Positions 11,495-23,301 of a stretch of DNA of 64,000 nucleotides are shown here, in pieces (the stretch's first letter is position 1; each line of letters opens with the position of its first letter). This DNA is from Ariolimax columbianus. Lineage: Eukaryota > Mollusca > Gastropoda > Stylommatophora > Arionidae. Where the stretch lies: assembly GCA_036924085.1 (NCBI GenBank), contig JAVGWX010000008.1, positions 48,963,019-49,027,018 of the forward strand. The letters run 5' to 3'. The notes beneath the pieces are model-generated. The model did not search any database. It saw only the letters and a program-made list of their open reading frames with translations, and had not been told where the DNA came from. Position numbers and translations under genes: made by a program.

Positions 11495-13074
11495 GTGATC
11501 ATATTCTCGCTTTCAATCAAACCACAAAACACCAAATTAAGTCTAAATGGCAAATTGCTGCAGCCAAACGACAACCCAAACTATCTGGGAGTCACATTTG
11601 ATCGGCGCATGACATGGAAAAGTCAGATCGAGAGAAACCGAATGAGAGCCAGAGAAAGAATGGCAATCATGAGGAAACTTGCTGGCACAAGCTGGGGAGC
11701 AGACGAAAGTATACTAAAGAAACTGTACACTGGAAGAGTGAGACCAGTTCTTGAGTTTTGCATTTCGGCATGGACAACAGCAGCAAAGGCGAACTTCGAT
11801 AAAGTTAACAAACTTCAAAACCAAGCCATGAGAGTTATAACAGGAGGCATGAAGTCAACGCCAATTGTAGAACTTGAAAAGATTACAAAGCTGCAACCCA
11901 TGAACGATAGAAGAGAATGCAGAGCCCAGCTGCAGTCAGAGAAACTCCGAAGATAGACTGACCACCCAATGCACCAGAGACTAAACAATTTGGGAACTGG
12001 GAAACTAAAGCGGAGAAACTTTGCAGAAATAGCCAAATCAAAGATGCACAAAGATCCCATAAACGCACTAACAACACCAAAGCCCATCACTACTGTACGA
12101 AAACCTACCTGGAGGCAGGATATATTTCCAGAGGTGGTAGAAAATATACCACGTATTGGAAACAAAAAATGTCAGACTGAAAAAGAAAGGAGAGATATTA
12201 CCCTAAGCTTTATATCGAAAAACTACCCAAGCATGGACTGGACCCATGCATACACCGACGGTTCTGTAACAGACACTACACAGAACGGAGGGGCAGGAGC
12301 ATTTCTGAACCTACCAAATGGCAGAACAATAACACTGTCATTCGCTACTGGTAAGTACACAAGCAATTTCAGAGCGGAGGCAGAGGCACGGAGGGCGGCA
12401 GTGGAAGAAATGGTGACACATAAAGAAAATGAAAGCCATATAGTCCTGCTTACAGATGCTCTCGCCGTAGTCACAGCGCTAAAAAGCTAGAAAACCACTG
12501 AGCTCAATGACTTAAGAGCAGTACTCTGTCAACTATGCCAGCAGTCCGCACCAAAAAGGGTAGTGGTACAGTGGGTCCCATCACACTGCAACATCCAAGG
12601 CAACGAGGAGGCAGACAGACTGGCAAAAGAAGGTGCAAGACTACCACAAACAGATACTAGTATGACGTACAAAGAGTCAAAACTGCTTAATAAAGCCAGA
12701 TACATGACCAAATGGGAAACTGAACATACCGGCTACACCAAAAACGATGCCTATTACCAGTTGAACAGAAGAGAGCAGTTCGTTGTCTTCAGACTTCGCA
12801 CTGGCCACAATAGACTGAGGTACCACCTATTCAACAAATTGAAGATAGGTGGTACCGACGAATGCCCGTGTGGTACCAAGAAAATGACCGCTGAGCATCT
12901 GCTGCAGAACTGCCCGACATACGAGGATCAGAGAGAGCAGATGTGGCCATCACCAGTGGAACCACAAGAGAAGCTCTATGGCAGTGTTGACAGCCTCAGG
13001 ATGACCGCCGCTTTTTTCGAAAAAATAATGGTTACTGTCTGACTGCGTACGAAGAAGAAGAAGAAGAAGAAGAA
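11495..13074 (+). pseudogene. GAA-tailed RNase H LINE, 5'-truncated copy with two stops
   Basis: One frame covers 11489-13042, broken only by TAG at 11954 and TAG at 12488. Order: RT end and thumb (NYLGVTFDRRMTWKSQI), connector, RNase H with YTDGS, RAEAEA, LTDALA and HCNIQGNEEADRLAK, then a CxC...H...C block (CPCG...EHLLQNC). The tail is GAA repeats at 13051-13074. Few mutations separate it from the intact frame at 21.0-22.2 kb, so it is fairly young. Confidence 0.85.
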
Positions 13075-13254
13075 GGATCTGATAATATTTGGCCAAAGGA
13101 AGGGCTGTATAGCCCAAAACATCTTTAAAAAAAAATCAAAAAGCTTGAAAAATTGCCAAAACATAAACACATCTCGTCAGTTTCCAACTTCTCGGAAAAT
13201 GTTTGGACAGTCATTTCAAAGAATCTACTCACGCTCGCGATTATTTGATAACCC

Positions 13255-13256
<2 letters not shown>

Positions 13257-13282
<26 letters not shown>
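13257..13282 (+). repeat. Poly-A run
   Basis: About 26 consecutive A. It may be a retroposon tail, but no matching element body was identified upstream. Confidence 0.7.
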
Positions 13283-13286
<4 letters not shown>

Positions 13287-14690
13287 AATCTTTCCATAAT
13301 GATTGATGTATTAACATTATGGGCAGCATGTGCCCTGCATGTATGAGGTCATGACCAATCAACTTGCTCAAGTAATAAAGGCGCATTTTAGAAGTAATAG
13401 AATACAACAAAAATCTCCATTAATTGTTACGTAGCTATTTTGAAAATGCTGAGGTTTTCAAGAGCACTTCTAAAACCATACAAAACTATGTTTTTCATCT
13501 GCGAAGTTGATCAAATCATATTTAACTACGGTGAGGACAGACTAACACCATTCGGAATGTTATTCCTTGAAGAGGGCATGAGGAAAGAAAAGATGATTGC
13601 GAAGTTCGCAAGTGACTAGCACTGAAAGATGGAGTTCTCTAGAAATGAGTACAGGATGAGTAACATACTTTGCTGTACAAGATTTCTCAGTACCCTTGGT
13701 TTGTGTTCAAATTCAATCAGAAACGAACTTGAAAACTAATTTTATTTTGCACTTGGCATTGTTCATTATTTCTCAACATAGTTTTTGCCAGATTGATTGG
13801 CTTAATCTTTGTCGCTTTATGGTGTATTGTCTTATCTATTTGTGCCATGAGGTGCCGTAAGGAGCCGTAGTTTTCTCTCCAGTGTCTGACATGTCGCTTA
13901 AGTAGTCATCCCTTGACGATTTAGAATATCTGCAACATTTCCTATCCATCTACTTCTCGGTCTACACCGGTTGAGTAAACCCGATCGCGTGCGTTTTATA
14001 TCTATCTTTTGAACCGGACTAATAGTTGCTTCCACGTAGTCCGCCGAGTCCAATCTTCACGTAGTCAGGTAAGACAAGTCCTAACTAACTGAGGATCGAC
14101 AGGAACAATGCTCTGTATCCTCACATGATTTATTCCGCCAATCGACGCGGTGTCCTGGTTGAGAATCGTACGCATACCAAGCCACATAAGAAGCTTTTAG
14201 CAGAGATCTTTCATAAAGCGGTTTTACAGAATGTCACAGCTAATCTAGCGTACACAGAAGACCATAATGTAGCAGATAATCAGAATGGAGGGCATGGAAA
14301 ACCTTATTCAATTTGAAAAGATCGTGTAGAAAAGCGGAAGAGATACAGAGAAGAAGGATTTATGTTTCCCTCGCCGTGTTTCCGAAGGTAGTATCCAATG
14401 TACAGCCCATTTCATTCGACGGACTCACTCATTTGTATATGTTCAATTTCGCATAGGAGTACCACCGTGCTGCAGCTAACGCCCATGAAATGCTGATCCC
14501 CAAATGGAAGTCTAAATTGTGAACGGTGCCACAAATCCCATGAAATGCTTAGCCCTGAAAGGAAGATTTGAAATGGCATAGCAAGCTACTTTGACATACA
14601 ATGAATATCTAAATTGCTGAAATCTGAGACCAATTCGGTGTGAATGTATCCTTAAATCCATGAAGTGATGAATATGCAGCACAGTGAATG
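13283..14690. other. No recognisable feature
   Basis: Reading on both strands shows only short frames without known motifs, and no tandem or inverted repeats. A 63-codon plus-strand frame near 14125 has no recognisable features. Confidence 0.45.
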
Positions 14691-15085
14691 AGTTAACAGC
14701 AGCCAAGTCTCAAAGCTGGGCAAAGATGAAGTGCAGCAAATGAGCTGACAGCAGCCAAGTCTTAAAGCTGGGCCAAGATGCAGTGCAGCGAATGAGCTGA
14801 CATCAGCCAAGTCTCAAAGCTGGGCCAAGATGCAGTGCAGCGAATGAGCTGACAGCAGCCAATTCCCAAAGCTAGGCAAAGATGCAGTGCAACGAATGAG
14901 CTGACAGCAGCCAAGTCTCAAAGCTGGGGGGGCCAAGATGCAGTGCAGCGAATGAGCTGCCGGCAGCCAGGTCTCAAAGCTGGGCCAAGATGCAGTGCAG
15001 CGAATGAGCTGACAACAGCCAAGTCTCAAAGCTGGGCCAAGATGCAGTGCAGCGAATGAGCTGACAGCAGCCAGCAACTAATTGA
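14690..15085 (+). repeat. 52-bp minisatellite, about 7 copies
   Basis: The unit starts AGCAGCCAAGTCTCAAAGCT and continues GGGCCAAGATGCAG...GAATGAGCTGAC. Unit starts at 14701, 14753, 14805 and 14857 show a strict 52-bp step. One later unit carries extra G residues. It lies 440 bp downstream of the protease stop. Confidence 0.88.
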
Positions 15086-15266
15086 TGGGGTCAAGATGTA
15101 AGCACGGTAAATGAGCTGAGAATATAGTCTGTCTAAAAAATCTGCGATCGCAAAGAAAAGGCAAACTCGGACCTACAAAAATCCAGGTGAAAACAGAAAC
15201 GGCAGATATCGTAGATTTGCTGTAAACTAGGACACAATGTCACATCCTTTTCAGGACTAACGAGGA

Positions 15267-15315
15267 AGAGATAGAAGAAGAAGAAGAAGAAGAAGAAGAA
15301 GAAGAAGAAGAAGAA
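15267..15315 (+). repeat. GAA microsatellite
   Basis: About 16 GAA units. No LINE 3' end precedes it within recognisable distance, so it may be a plain microsatellite or the remains of a GAA-tailed LINE. It lies just beyond the protease 3' end. Confidence 0.8.
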
Positions 15316-15425
15316 CAAGATAATTGATAAATCCCCGAATGATATAATATGAAACAATGATGGTGAAGTAGTGATCTGTTTATATACAATAACAATTTAA
15401 CCAGAATACAATTGTTCGGCAAGCT

Positions 15426-15431
15426 TTTATT
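15426..15431 (-). promoter_or_regulatory. Poly(A) signal of the protease gene
   Basis: AATAAA on the minus strand, about 97 nt past the TAA of exon 6. It is the first canonical hexamer downstream and implies a short 3' UTR. The cleavage site is not determined. Confidence 0.55.
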
Positions 15432-15527
15432 TCCAAGTTTATCCATGGGAATGTATTATCACACTATTATTTTGACTTCTAAACATAAAGAACAGTTAAC
15501 AAGCCTGCCAGTCAGTGAGTTGTGTAT

Positions 15528-15589
15528 TTACTTGCTGGCGATCCAAGTCAGATATTCGGACACTCGAGTGTACACACTTGGGTAGTTGT
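15528..15589 (-). CDS. Protease exon 6: C-terminal strand and helix
   Basis: A 62-nt terminal exon that follows a TTTCAACAG acceptor. It encodes NYPSVYTRVSEYLTWIASK and a TAA at 15530-15528. The PSVYTRV...WI signature is the standard end of S1 proteases. The first two bases complete an Asp codon with the last base of exon 5. Confidence 0.88.
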
Positions 15590-15896
15590 CTGTTGAAACA
15601 TTGTATTTGTTTAGAAGATAGCACAGTGAAGTTGTTACAAGAAAATAACTAGTAGCTGATGTACTATAAAGCTAGTGCCATTACGCTACTATCATGACCC
15701 TGGTATCATAATGATAGTATGACAATACTAGTATTAAAATATGTAAATGCCCTCTTGATTGTGATGTATTACATAACAATATATTTTATACAAGGCGGTT
15801 GCAAGCGATACGAACAATCTTCTGTCATAGATTTTGTAAGATATACGTGATAGGTTATGTAAGTATTTCCCCCCGCCTTCCTCTCGCTACAGGGAT

Positions 15897-16260
15897 CAAA
15901 ATCACAAAATTTGAATCCTACCTACTCACTTAAACGTCTTCATTAGCTAAACAACATAAAAAAGGTATCCAAACGTCGTACTAAAACCTCTTTATTAGCA
16001 GAACACAAAATTAGAATCCTACCTTCACGAATAAAATGGGTCTACATTAGAAAAACACACAAAACGTGGAATCCAAATGTCGTACTAAAACCTCTTCATT
16101 AACAGGACACAAAATTAGAATCCTACATTCTCACGAAATCGTCTTCATTAACAGAACACAAAATTATAATTCAAATTTCGTACTTTAACGTCTTCATTAG
16201 CAAAACACAACATTAGAATCCTACCTTCCCACTAAAACGTCTTCACTAGAAAAGCAACAT
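15897..16260 (+). repeat. 49-52-bp degenerate minisatellite in protease intron 5
   Basis: The recurring phrase ACTAAAACGTCTTCATTAG...ACACAAAATTAGAATCCTACC has CATTAG-type anchors at 15941, 15993, 16045, 16097, 16146, 16195 and 16244. The step is 52 bp three times, then 49 bp three times, indicating a 3-bp length change inherited along the array. Confidence 0.75.
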
Positions 16261-16308
16261 AATGTTTGAGAAAATCCATGAGAAAGGTGAAAAGGAGTAC
16301 TGATCGAG

Positions 16309-16582
16309 GAGTGAGAGAGAGAGAGAGAGAGGGGGAGAGAGAGGGGGAGAGAGAGAGAGAGGGAGAGAGAGAAGGGAGTGAGAGAGAGAGAGAGGGAGAG
16401 AGAGCGAGAGAGAGAGGAATAGAGAAGGAGAGAGAGGGAAAGAGAGGGAGAGAGAGAGAGAGAGAAACAGAGGGGAGGGAGAAAAAGATGGAGAGAGAGA
16501 GGGGGAGTAAGAGAGAAGGAGAGCGTGAGAGCGAGAGAGAGAGAGGGAGAGAGAAAGAGAGTGAGAGAGAGCGAGAGGGTGA
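16309..16582 (+). repeat. GA-rich polypurine tract in intron 5
   Basis: About 270 bp of nearly pure purine, mostly (GA)n with GGGA and GGA interruptions. Mirror symmetry over long stretches makes triplex (H-DNA) formation possible. The open frames on both strands (Arg/Glu or Ser/Leu/Pro only) are artefacts. Confidence 0.85.
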
Positions 16583-17509
16583 GATGATAGCCGTATCTCG
16601 GATGGACACTGTGTGTTAATGATCAGTAAATATTACATTGAGTGGTTTAGTGATGAGTAAATATTACAATGAGTGGTTTGGTGATGAGTAAAGTTGGAGA
16701 TAGTGTGCTACAACAACACTTAATCATAGACAGTGCTATCCATGTAAAGCCGAGGGACGTTATGACGGTGATGTAATGCACCATAAAATTACAAGTTTTC
16801 AGATCTGCTATTTTGTTGTTTTTTGTTTGTTTTTTGTATTTTTTTGCGTGACCAAAACATGATTTGTTTTTCATTTGCACGTCTCTGATCTATAATGGTA
16901 ATGTTTTTGTCTTCTTCCTTTGTTTTCACTGCATTATATGAAGACTATGGAGCACTTCAGCTTGTCTTTCTTTTATGTGTCTCTATATCCGAATTGGGCC
17001 TCTGTTTCTGAATATTATCTGTCAATCGCACGTTATATCTTACTTTCCTTCTCACCACATGAACTGATTCAGTGAGTTCAGTGCTGATCTGCCCATTTAG
17101 TCTTAATATATGGCTGTAGCCATTGAACTGTGGATTTATATTTCGCACTCTGTCATTTGATGTTTGGCTCTTATGTATTATTTTAAGGGTCTATGTTGAG
17201 CCTATTATCTCCATTGCTTGGATTTTTCTCTCCAATGATGTCCATTTTCCCCATAACTAAATCTATACATAAATAATTATTTCTTACTTTTCGGTTACTA
17301 ATTTTATGTTTTTAACAATATTCACTTATTATTTCACATAGACAACAGTTTTGTTGAATTTGCTTGTACTTTTGCGGTCCTTGCTGCCCTTTTTGCTGTT
17401 TTTACAATTTGGAAATATTATCATAATTCACTCATGTTTCTTCAGACTGGACTAACAAGCAAAACTGTGGACGACTAAAATAATGATGATTCTTTCGAGA
17501 AGAAATTAC

Positions 17510-17626
17510 CACTGCAGTTGGACACTCCCCAGGAGGTGATACCAGCCAAGAGCTCGAAGTTGTTGCCACACATCATTGGGCCGCCACTGTCACCCATGCA
17601 GGCACTTGGACGGTTTCCAGAGGAGG
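17510..17626 (-). CDS. Protease exon 5: catalytic serine and S1 pocket
   Basis: Encodes SACMGDSGGP with the nucleophile Ser210, then PMMC (Cys201 equivalent) and GITSWGVSNC (Cys220 equivalent). Pocket positions read Ser189, Gly216 and, from exon 6, Ser226: a neutral chymotrypsin-type pocket. The acceptor is GTTAACAG and the donor GTAATT. The phase 1 boundaries join both neighbours without a frame break. Confidence 0.88.
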
Positions 17627-17789
17627 CTGTTAACACAAATTTATTGTATGAATGATTTACAGAATTATATATATTTTAATAGTACTTTATCGGTATGACA
17701 TGGACATACAACATGACAATATGCTGTTGTTTGTCTATGTTTCCGAAAAGGACTGCATTGTCATCTGTCAATCCTGGAGTGAATTCATA

Positions 17790-18350
17790 AGTGGCTGATC
17801 AAACCAATCCGATCCCGAAATCGTATGTCACACTTAGGGAAGAGAAACACTGTCTGACCGTCAGACGGAGGCAACTCTTTTCTTGCATTTCGTGTCGCTC
17901 GTCTCTGTGCAGCTTTCTTAATTTTGTCTACTCCATATGTGTCGTGCCAGAAGAGATTTTTCTACGCCGGGCAGAGCAATCAGCAGCAATGTTCTCCCAA
18001 CAATCAGTGTCAATGTAACGTTTTATTTGGCCACAGCGAGATCGATTGCCTAACTGAAGCTCTCCTTAGAATATTTTCTATGCAAGCCACTCATCCGACA
18101 TGCGGACATAGCCAGTCCATCTAAGCTGCTATTTGCACAAAGTTGTGCGAATGCTTGTAATGCCAGTCCGCGAAAGAACTTCTACATCTGTGAACCTATC
18201 CTGCCATTTTATGTTCATCAGTTTCCTTTGGTATCCCAGATGAAAGTGGTCAAGCTTCTTCGCATGTCGACTGTACACAGTACAGGTTTCACAGGCGGAC
18301 GGAAGAGTGTGTAAAACGACTACCGCATAAACCTTAAATAAGCTCAACAA
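17790..18350 (-). pseudogene. LINE pol C-terminal remnant in protease intron 4
   Basis: Minus-strand 18350-18129 reads VYAVVVLHTLPSACETCTVY, then YQRKLMNIKWQDRFTDVEVL and ITSIRTTLCK, the post-RT block of a common animal LINE. It continues to about 17790 in shifted frames (QIKRYIDT; RDERHEMQ). Same strand as the host gene. Confidence 0.65.
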
Positions 18351-18554
18351 TAGATACTGATATGAATGTATAGATCTTTTACGTCTTTAACACATTTTTA
18401 TTAACGTAAAACTCAACAAGAACACGACAGGGGATCTTTTCAAATTTTTGTATAAATAATATTCCGAGTTATATGTATTTTGTTAAAACGTTCATATCTT
18501 TGCACGTAAGCACATACCAATGATTATACGTTGACATGGACATTTAATTGTAGC

Positions 18555-19262
18555 AATAAGTGTGCGTGTGAGTGAACGTGTGAGTGTGCGTGTGAGTAAA
18601 CGTATGAGTGAACATGTTAGTGAACGTTTTAGTGAACGTTTTAGTGTTCGTGTGAGTGTGCGTGTGCGTGAACGTGTGATTGAACGTGTGAGTGAACGTG
18701 TGAGTGAACGTGTGAGTGTGCGTGTGAGTGAACGTGTGAGTGTGAGTGAACGTGTGAGTGTGCGTGTGAGTGAACGTGTGAGTGTGCGTGTGAGTGTGAG
18801 TGCGTGTGAGTTAACGTGTGAGTGAACGTGTGTGTGTGCGTGTGAGTGAACGTGTGAGTGAACGTGTGAGTGATCGTGTAAGTGTGCGTGTGAGTGAACG
18901 TGTGAGTGTGCGTGTGAGTGTACATGAACGTGTGAGTGAACGTGTGAGCGTGCGTGTTAGTGTGCGTGGGAGTGTGCGTGTGAGTATGCGTGTGATTGAA
19001 CGTGTGTGTGTGCGTGTGAGTAAGCGTGTGTGTGTGTGTAGATGAACGTGTCAGTGAACGTGTGAGTGTGTGTGTAAGTGTGCATGTGAATGAACCTGTG
19101 AGTGTGCGTCTACATTAACGTGTAAGTGAACGTGTGTGTGTTCGTGAATGAACGTGTGAGTGTGCGTGTGAATGAACGTGTGAGTGTGCGTGTGAATGAA
19201 CATGTGAGTTTGCGTGTTAGTGAACGTGTGAATGAACGAGTGGGTGTGTGTGTGAATGAACC
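18555..19262 (+). repeat. 12-bp GTGTGAGTGAAC-type minisatellite in intron 4
   Basis: About 700 bp of CGTGTGAGTGAA and CGTGTGAGTGTG units, phase-coherent at 6/12 bp, with scattered substitutions and a few longer derivatives near 19100-19250. Because the period is divisible by three, long frames appear on both strands (SERVSVR and THTHTFTH). These are not genes. Confidence 0.9.
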
Positions 19263-19519
19263 GGAGCGATTCAAACAGTCGCATGTCACATGCAACAGAC
19301 TGTGTACATAGCCTATTACGCCACGTTGTGTCAAGTTGTACATTAAAAATATGTGTGTTTTGATATATAAATGACGACGAGGCAGAGAGGAAGGGAACTG
19401 GAAACCCTAACTGGTCTAGTGAAGTCTCCATCACTTAATAATGAACGGGATAAGTTATGATTGTGCTACCTTGATTTTAGGGGTGCGATAGCGTGAGCTA
19501 GCGTGAGATGACAACCTAC

Positions 19520-19721
19520 CAGAAGCCTCGTAGACACAAATGTGTTTAATATTGATGTTCTATCCAGGCCATCTTGTCTGACACTGGGCTGTGGTGATCT
19601 TGGTGATCTTAGCCTCCAGCAGTTGAGGAGATGCTGATCCAGAGCCGGAGGTCTGACCCCATTCGGTGATGACGCACTTTGTGTTGGCGAAAGATGATCC
19701 TTTAGGGGCTAAACCAGCGAT
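19520..19721 (-). CDS. Protease exon 4, contains in-frame TAG
   Basis: 67 codons plus one base, in phase with exon 3. It encodes the Cys136 region (TKCVITEWG) and both cysteines of the Cys168-Cys182 pair (AQC and ICVY). The TAG at 19562-19560 is codon 54 of the exon, in WPG-stop-NINIKH. Reading on through it gives a normal family sequence to the donor GTAGGT, so the exon is otherwise conserved and the stop looks like a single-base change. Confidence 0.83.
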
Positions 19722-20307
19722 CTGAGAACACAAAAACTGGACGTTAGAGTGTCTAAATATCCAGTAATAGATACATGTCTCGCTTATGTGTGCTTTCATG
19801 ATTAGAAATCGCTTCATCAAAATAAAGCATTAGGCAGCTACTTTCATTCAGGCACATAATGATGACTCACTGTTGTGCTCAACGTGGAGCATGGGGTAAC
19901 CCCTACAGTTGTCGGTTTGTAGTCGATTTATTTCAGCAGCAATGGTTTAATAATGAATTTGCCAACTCCATGCACATTTTTCTTTAGTGGACTGTTACGA
20001 CATGCTTGAAAAGTTTGCTAGCACCGTATCCATTTCACATCGGGACATCTTTAAGCGATATCGATATTTGCAGGTAATTAATTTTCAAATGGAATCACCA
20101 CCAGCCAGTGTAGATCCTGGCAGGGAAACTATATGTCAACTGTAACCATCCATACATGTCGTTTCAGTGACTAAAGAGGGTTGTGTATGAGGCCTGCATA
20201 CTGATCATATAACAAAATAATTGTTTTAACTAACCGACAACTATAACAATGAATGGGAGGTATTTATCACAGGCTTCCTGTAAGATGACGGACAACTGTT
20301 GAGATTT

Positions 20308-20954
20308 ATATTTGCCATGAAGAAAATCAACCTTCAATTATTACTAACTATGAGATGATGCGCCCTTGAGATGACATTTTTTGTTGGCCTGTTTCCGTGT
20401 TTAATGTTATCTTCTCTGCTTATTGTTATAGTATCCCTTGGCTCAATTTGAGGTGCATCCTCAGGAATCTTTTCTATTTGGTGTGGTCAACAGCTTTGTC
20501 TTTCCAGGGTTCGGAAGCTATTTCTCGTACTGTCATGTCTCCCTTGCACACATCCTGAATCTTAACTGTGTCTTACGACTGCCCTTTTCCCAGTCATTAG
20601 TTGGCGTTGATACTATTTTTTTGGGGTAGGATTTATTTATAAAAGTCTTTTTTTAAAAATTATTCTCAATATTTAAAATTCACACAAAAGGAATGTATCC
20701 CGAGTGATCTGTCGGGGTCGTTGTGGATGACAAGGACAAGAATAGCACCACTACCACACAGAAAGCATGTTGTAAGAGGTGACAAACTGGGCCACATAGC
20801 ATAATACAGGTCATGGTAAGGTGGTTTGTTTAAAGCAGCATAGATGCCGCGTAACAGGCTGCGGGTATACTTTGCTCTAGTGTTTGAGTCTATTAAGATG
20901 GACTTGCACATTGGTTAACCATCTTCTTCTGTAAGCTCTTGTCCAAAAGCAGCG
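20308..20954. repeat. 647-bp direct repeat, left copy, flanking a LINE insertion
   Basis: Matches 22177-22823 base for base over 647 positions with about seven substitutions and no net indel. It ends exactly where LINE sequence begins. Its right third (from about 20696) is the truncated dispersed repeat that continues past the boundary only in the other copy. Confidence 0.92.
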
Positions 20955-22176
20955 TCAAAGTCAAGTCAACGCCAATTGTAGAACTTGAAAAGATTACAAA
21001 ACTGCAATCCATGACCGACAGAAGAGACTGCAGAGCCCAGCTGCAGTCAGAGAAACTCCGAAGACTGACGGACCATCCAATGTACCAGAGGCTAAACAAT
21101 CTGGGAACTGGGAAACTAAAGCGGAGAAACTTTGCAGAAATAGCCAAAGCAAAGATGCACGAAGATCCCATAAACGCACTAACAACACCAAAACCCATCA
21201 CTACTGTACGAAAACCTACTTGGAGGCAGGATATATTTCCAGAGGTGGTAGAAAATATACCAGGTATTGCAAACAAAAACTGCCAGACCGAAAAAGAAAG
21301 GAGAGACACTACCCTAAGCTTCATAACGAAAAGCTACCCAAGCATGGACTGGACCCATGCATACACCGACGGTTCTGTAACAGACACTACACAGAACGGA
21401 GGGGCAGGAGCATTCCTGAACCTACCAAATGGCAGAAAAATAACACTGTCATTCGCTACTGGTAAGTACACAAGCAATTTCAGAGCGGAGGCAGAGGCAC
21501 TGAGGGCGGCAGTGGAAGAAATGGCAACACACAGTGAAAATGAGAGCCACATAGTCTTGCTGACAGATGCTCTCGCCGTAGTCACAGCGCTAAAAAGCCA
21601 GAAAAACACTGAGCTTAATGACTTAAGAGCAGCACTCTGCAAACTGTGCCAGCTGTCCGCACCAAAAAGGGTAGTGGTACAGTGGGTTCCGTCACACTGC
21701 AACATCCAAGGCAACGAGGAGGCAGACAGACTGGCAAAAGAAGGTGCAAGGCTACCACAAACAGATACCAGTATGACGTACGAAGAGTCAAAACGGCTTA
21801 TCAAAGCCAGGTACATTACCAAATGGGAAACCGAACATACTGGTTACACCAAAAACGATGCCTATTACCAGTTGAACCGAAGAGAGCAGGTCGTTGTCTT
21901 CAGACTTCGCACTGGCCACAATAGACTGAGGTACCACCTATTCAACAAATTGAAGATAGGGTGTACCGACGAATGCCCGTGCGGTACTGGTAAAATGACC
22001 ACTGAACATCTGCTGCAGAACTGCCCGACATACGGGGATCAGAGAGAGCAGATGTGGCCATTGCCAGTGGAACTGCAAGACAAGCTCTATGGTAGTGGCG
22101 AGAGTCTCAGGATGACCGCCGCTTTTTTCGAAAAAATAATGGTTACTGTCTGACTGTGTACGCAGAAGAAGAAGAA
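20955..22176 (+). mobile_element. Young 5'-truncated RNase H LINE insertion with intact frame
   Basis: LINE homology starts near 20961 (in the RT-RNase H connector) and runs to TGA at 22151, then a GAA tail ends at 22176. The frame is uninterrupted. RNase H residues are complete: YTDGS (D), RAEAEA (E), LTDALA (D) and GNEEADRLA (D). A CxC...H...C block near the end (CPCG...EHLLQNC) is a putative zinc site. RT is missing, so it cannot move by itself. It lies in protease intron 3, antisense to the gene. Confidence 0.88.
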
Positions 22177-22823
22177 ATATTTGCCATGAAGAAAATCAAC
22201 CTTCAATTATTACTAACTATGAGATGATGCGCCCTTGAGATGACATTTTTTGTTGGCCTGTTTCCGTGTTTAATGTTATCTTCTCTGCTTATTGTTATAG
22301 TATCCCTTGGCTCAATTTGAGGTGCATCCTCAGGAATCTTTTCTATTTGGTGTGGTCAACAGCTTTGTCTTTCCAGGGTTCGGAAGCTATTTCTCGTACT
22401 GTCATGTCTCCCTTGCACACATCCTGAATCTTAACTGTGTCTCATGACTGCCCTTTTTCCAGTCATTAGTTGGCGTAGATACTATTTTTTTGGGGTAGGA
22501 TTTATTTATAAAAGTCTTTTTTTAAAAATTATTCTCAATATTTAAAATTCACACAAAAGGAATGTATCCCGAGTGATCTGTCGGGGTCGTTGTGGATGAC
22601 AAGGACAAGAATAGCACCACTGCCACACAGAAAGCATGTTGTAAGAGGTGACAAACTGGGCCACATAGCATAATACAGGTCATGGTAAGGTGGTTTGTTT
22701 AAAGCAGCATAGATGCCGCGTAACAGGCTGCGGGTATACTTTGCTCTAGTGTTTGAGTCTATTAAGATGGATTTGCACATTGGTTAACCATCTTCTTCTG
22801 TAAGCTCTTGTCCAAACGCAGCG
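22177..22823. repeat. 647-bp direct repeat, right copy
   Basis: Starts immediately after the GAA tail of the LINE and continues seamlessly into downstream dispersed-repeat sequence at 22824. The pre-insertion locus can therefore be read as left flank + this 647 bp + right flank. This is the arrangement expected of a target-site duplication, though of exceptional length. Confidence 0.92.
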
Positions 22824-22950
22824 GAGTATTAAGCTGCTCGAGCCTAGCCCGCTAAGCAGTAAACCCTTCTACCGGCTTCATCCACCTCATACCAGGGCTG
22901 GGACCTGCATAAGGGGCATTTGCCCCTGTAGAAGTACAGGTCGACTAAGA
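22565..22950 (-). repeat. Dispersed repeat family (full copy), mates at 56848 and 20696
   Basis: About 385 bp, the reverse complement of 56848-57229. Landmarks on its sense strand are TTAGTCGACCTGTACTTCTA, AGCAGCTTAATA, AGACTCAAACACTAGAGCAA and GGTGCTATTCTTGTCCTTGT. A truncated copy is at 20696-20954 and a partial one at 49436-49535. It also holds an 81-codon minus-strand frame identical in the two 647-bp repeats. Class unknown. Confidence 0.75.
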
Positions 22951-23301
22951 CTAAAACTAAGATACTTTCTTTGGGAATACGCCCATCATCCATGTGATGT
23001 TTGTATGCTTCATCTTCTAAAGTTAATTGGAGACATTAATCATCATCATCATGTGTTCACGATTAGTTCCCTCCACAATGTCTTTTAGATATTCTTGTAA
23101 TGCAGATATGTGTTTATTCTCTCTGTTATCTTGTCTTGTTTTTTCGTAATATTGCACGTTCTTGTTCATCACATTCTTGTGAGATGCAAATTCCCTATTG
23201 CGGTTACTTCTCGTATTATAACAACGTGATAAATATATATTGCTTGTCTTCTGGTAAAACAAACACGCTATCCCTGGCGCATTTTCCCTGAAGCTGTAGA
23301 T

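Noticed and set aside
16232..16619. Arg/Glu-rich and Ser/Leu/Pro-rich frames of about 120 codons
   Set aside because: They are translations of a (GA)n tract on each strand.
18562..19434. SERVSVR and THTHTFTH repeat proteins
   Set aside because: The 12-bp tandem period keeps all such frames open; they lie inside a protease intron.
20939..22153. 404-codon frame as a host RNase H gene
   Set aside because: Sequence, C-terminal cysteine block and GAA tail match the LINE copies at 11.5, 49.7 and 53.2 kb; it is a 5'-truncated retrotransposon.
20666..22780. Two identical 81-codon frames as a conserved small gene
   Set aside because: They are identical only because they lie in the recent 647-bp repeats; the 57-kb relative of the repeat does not keep the frame.
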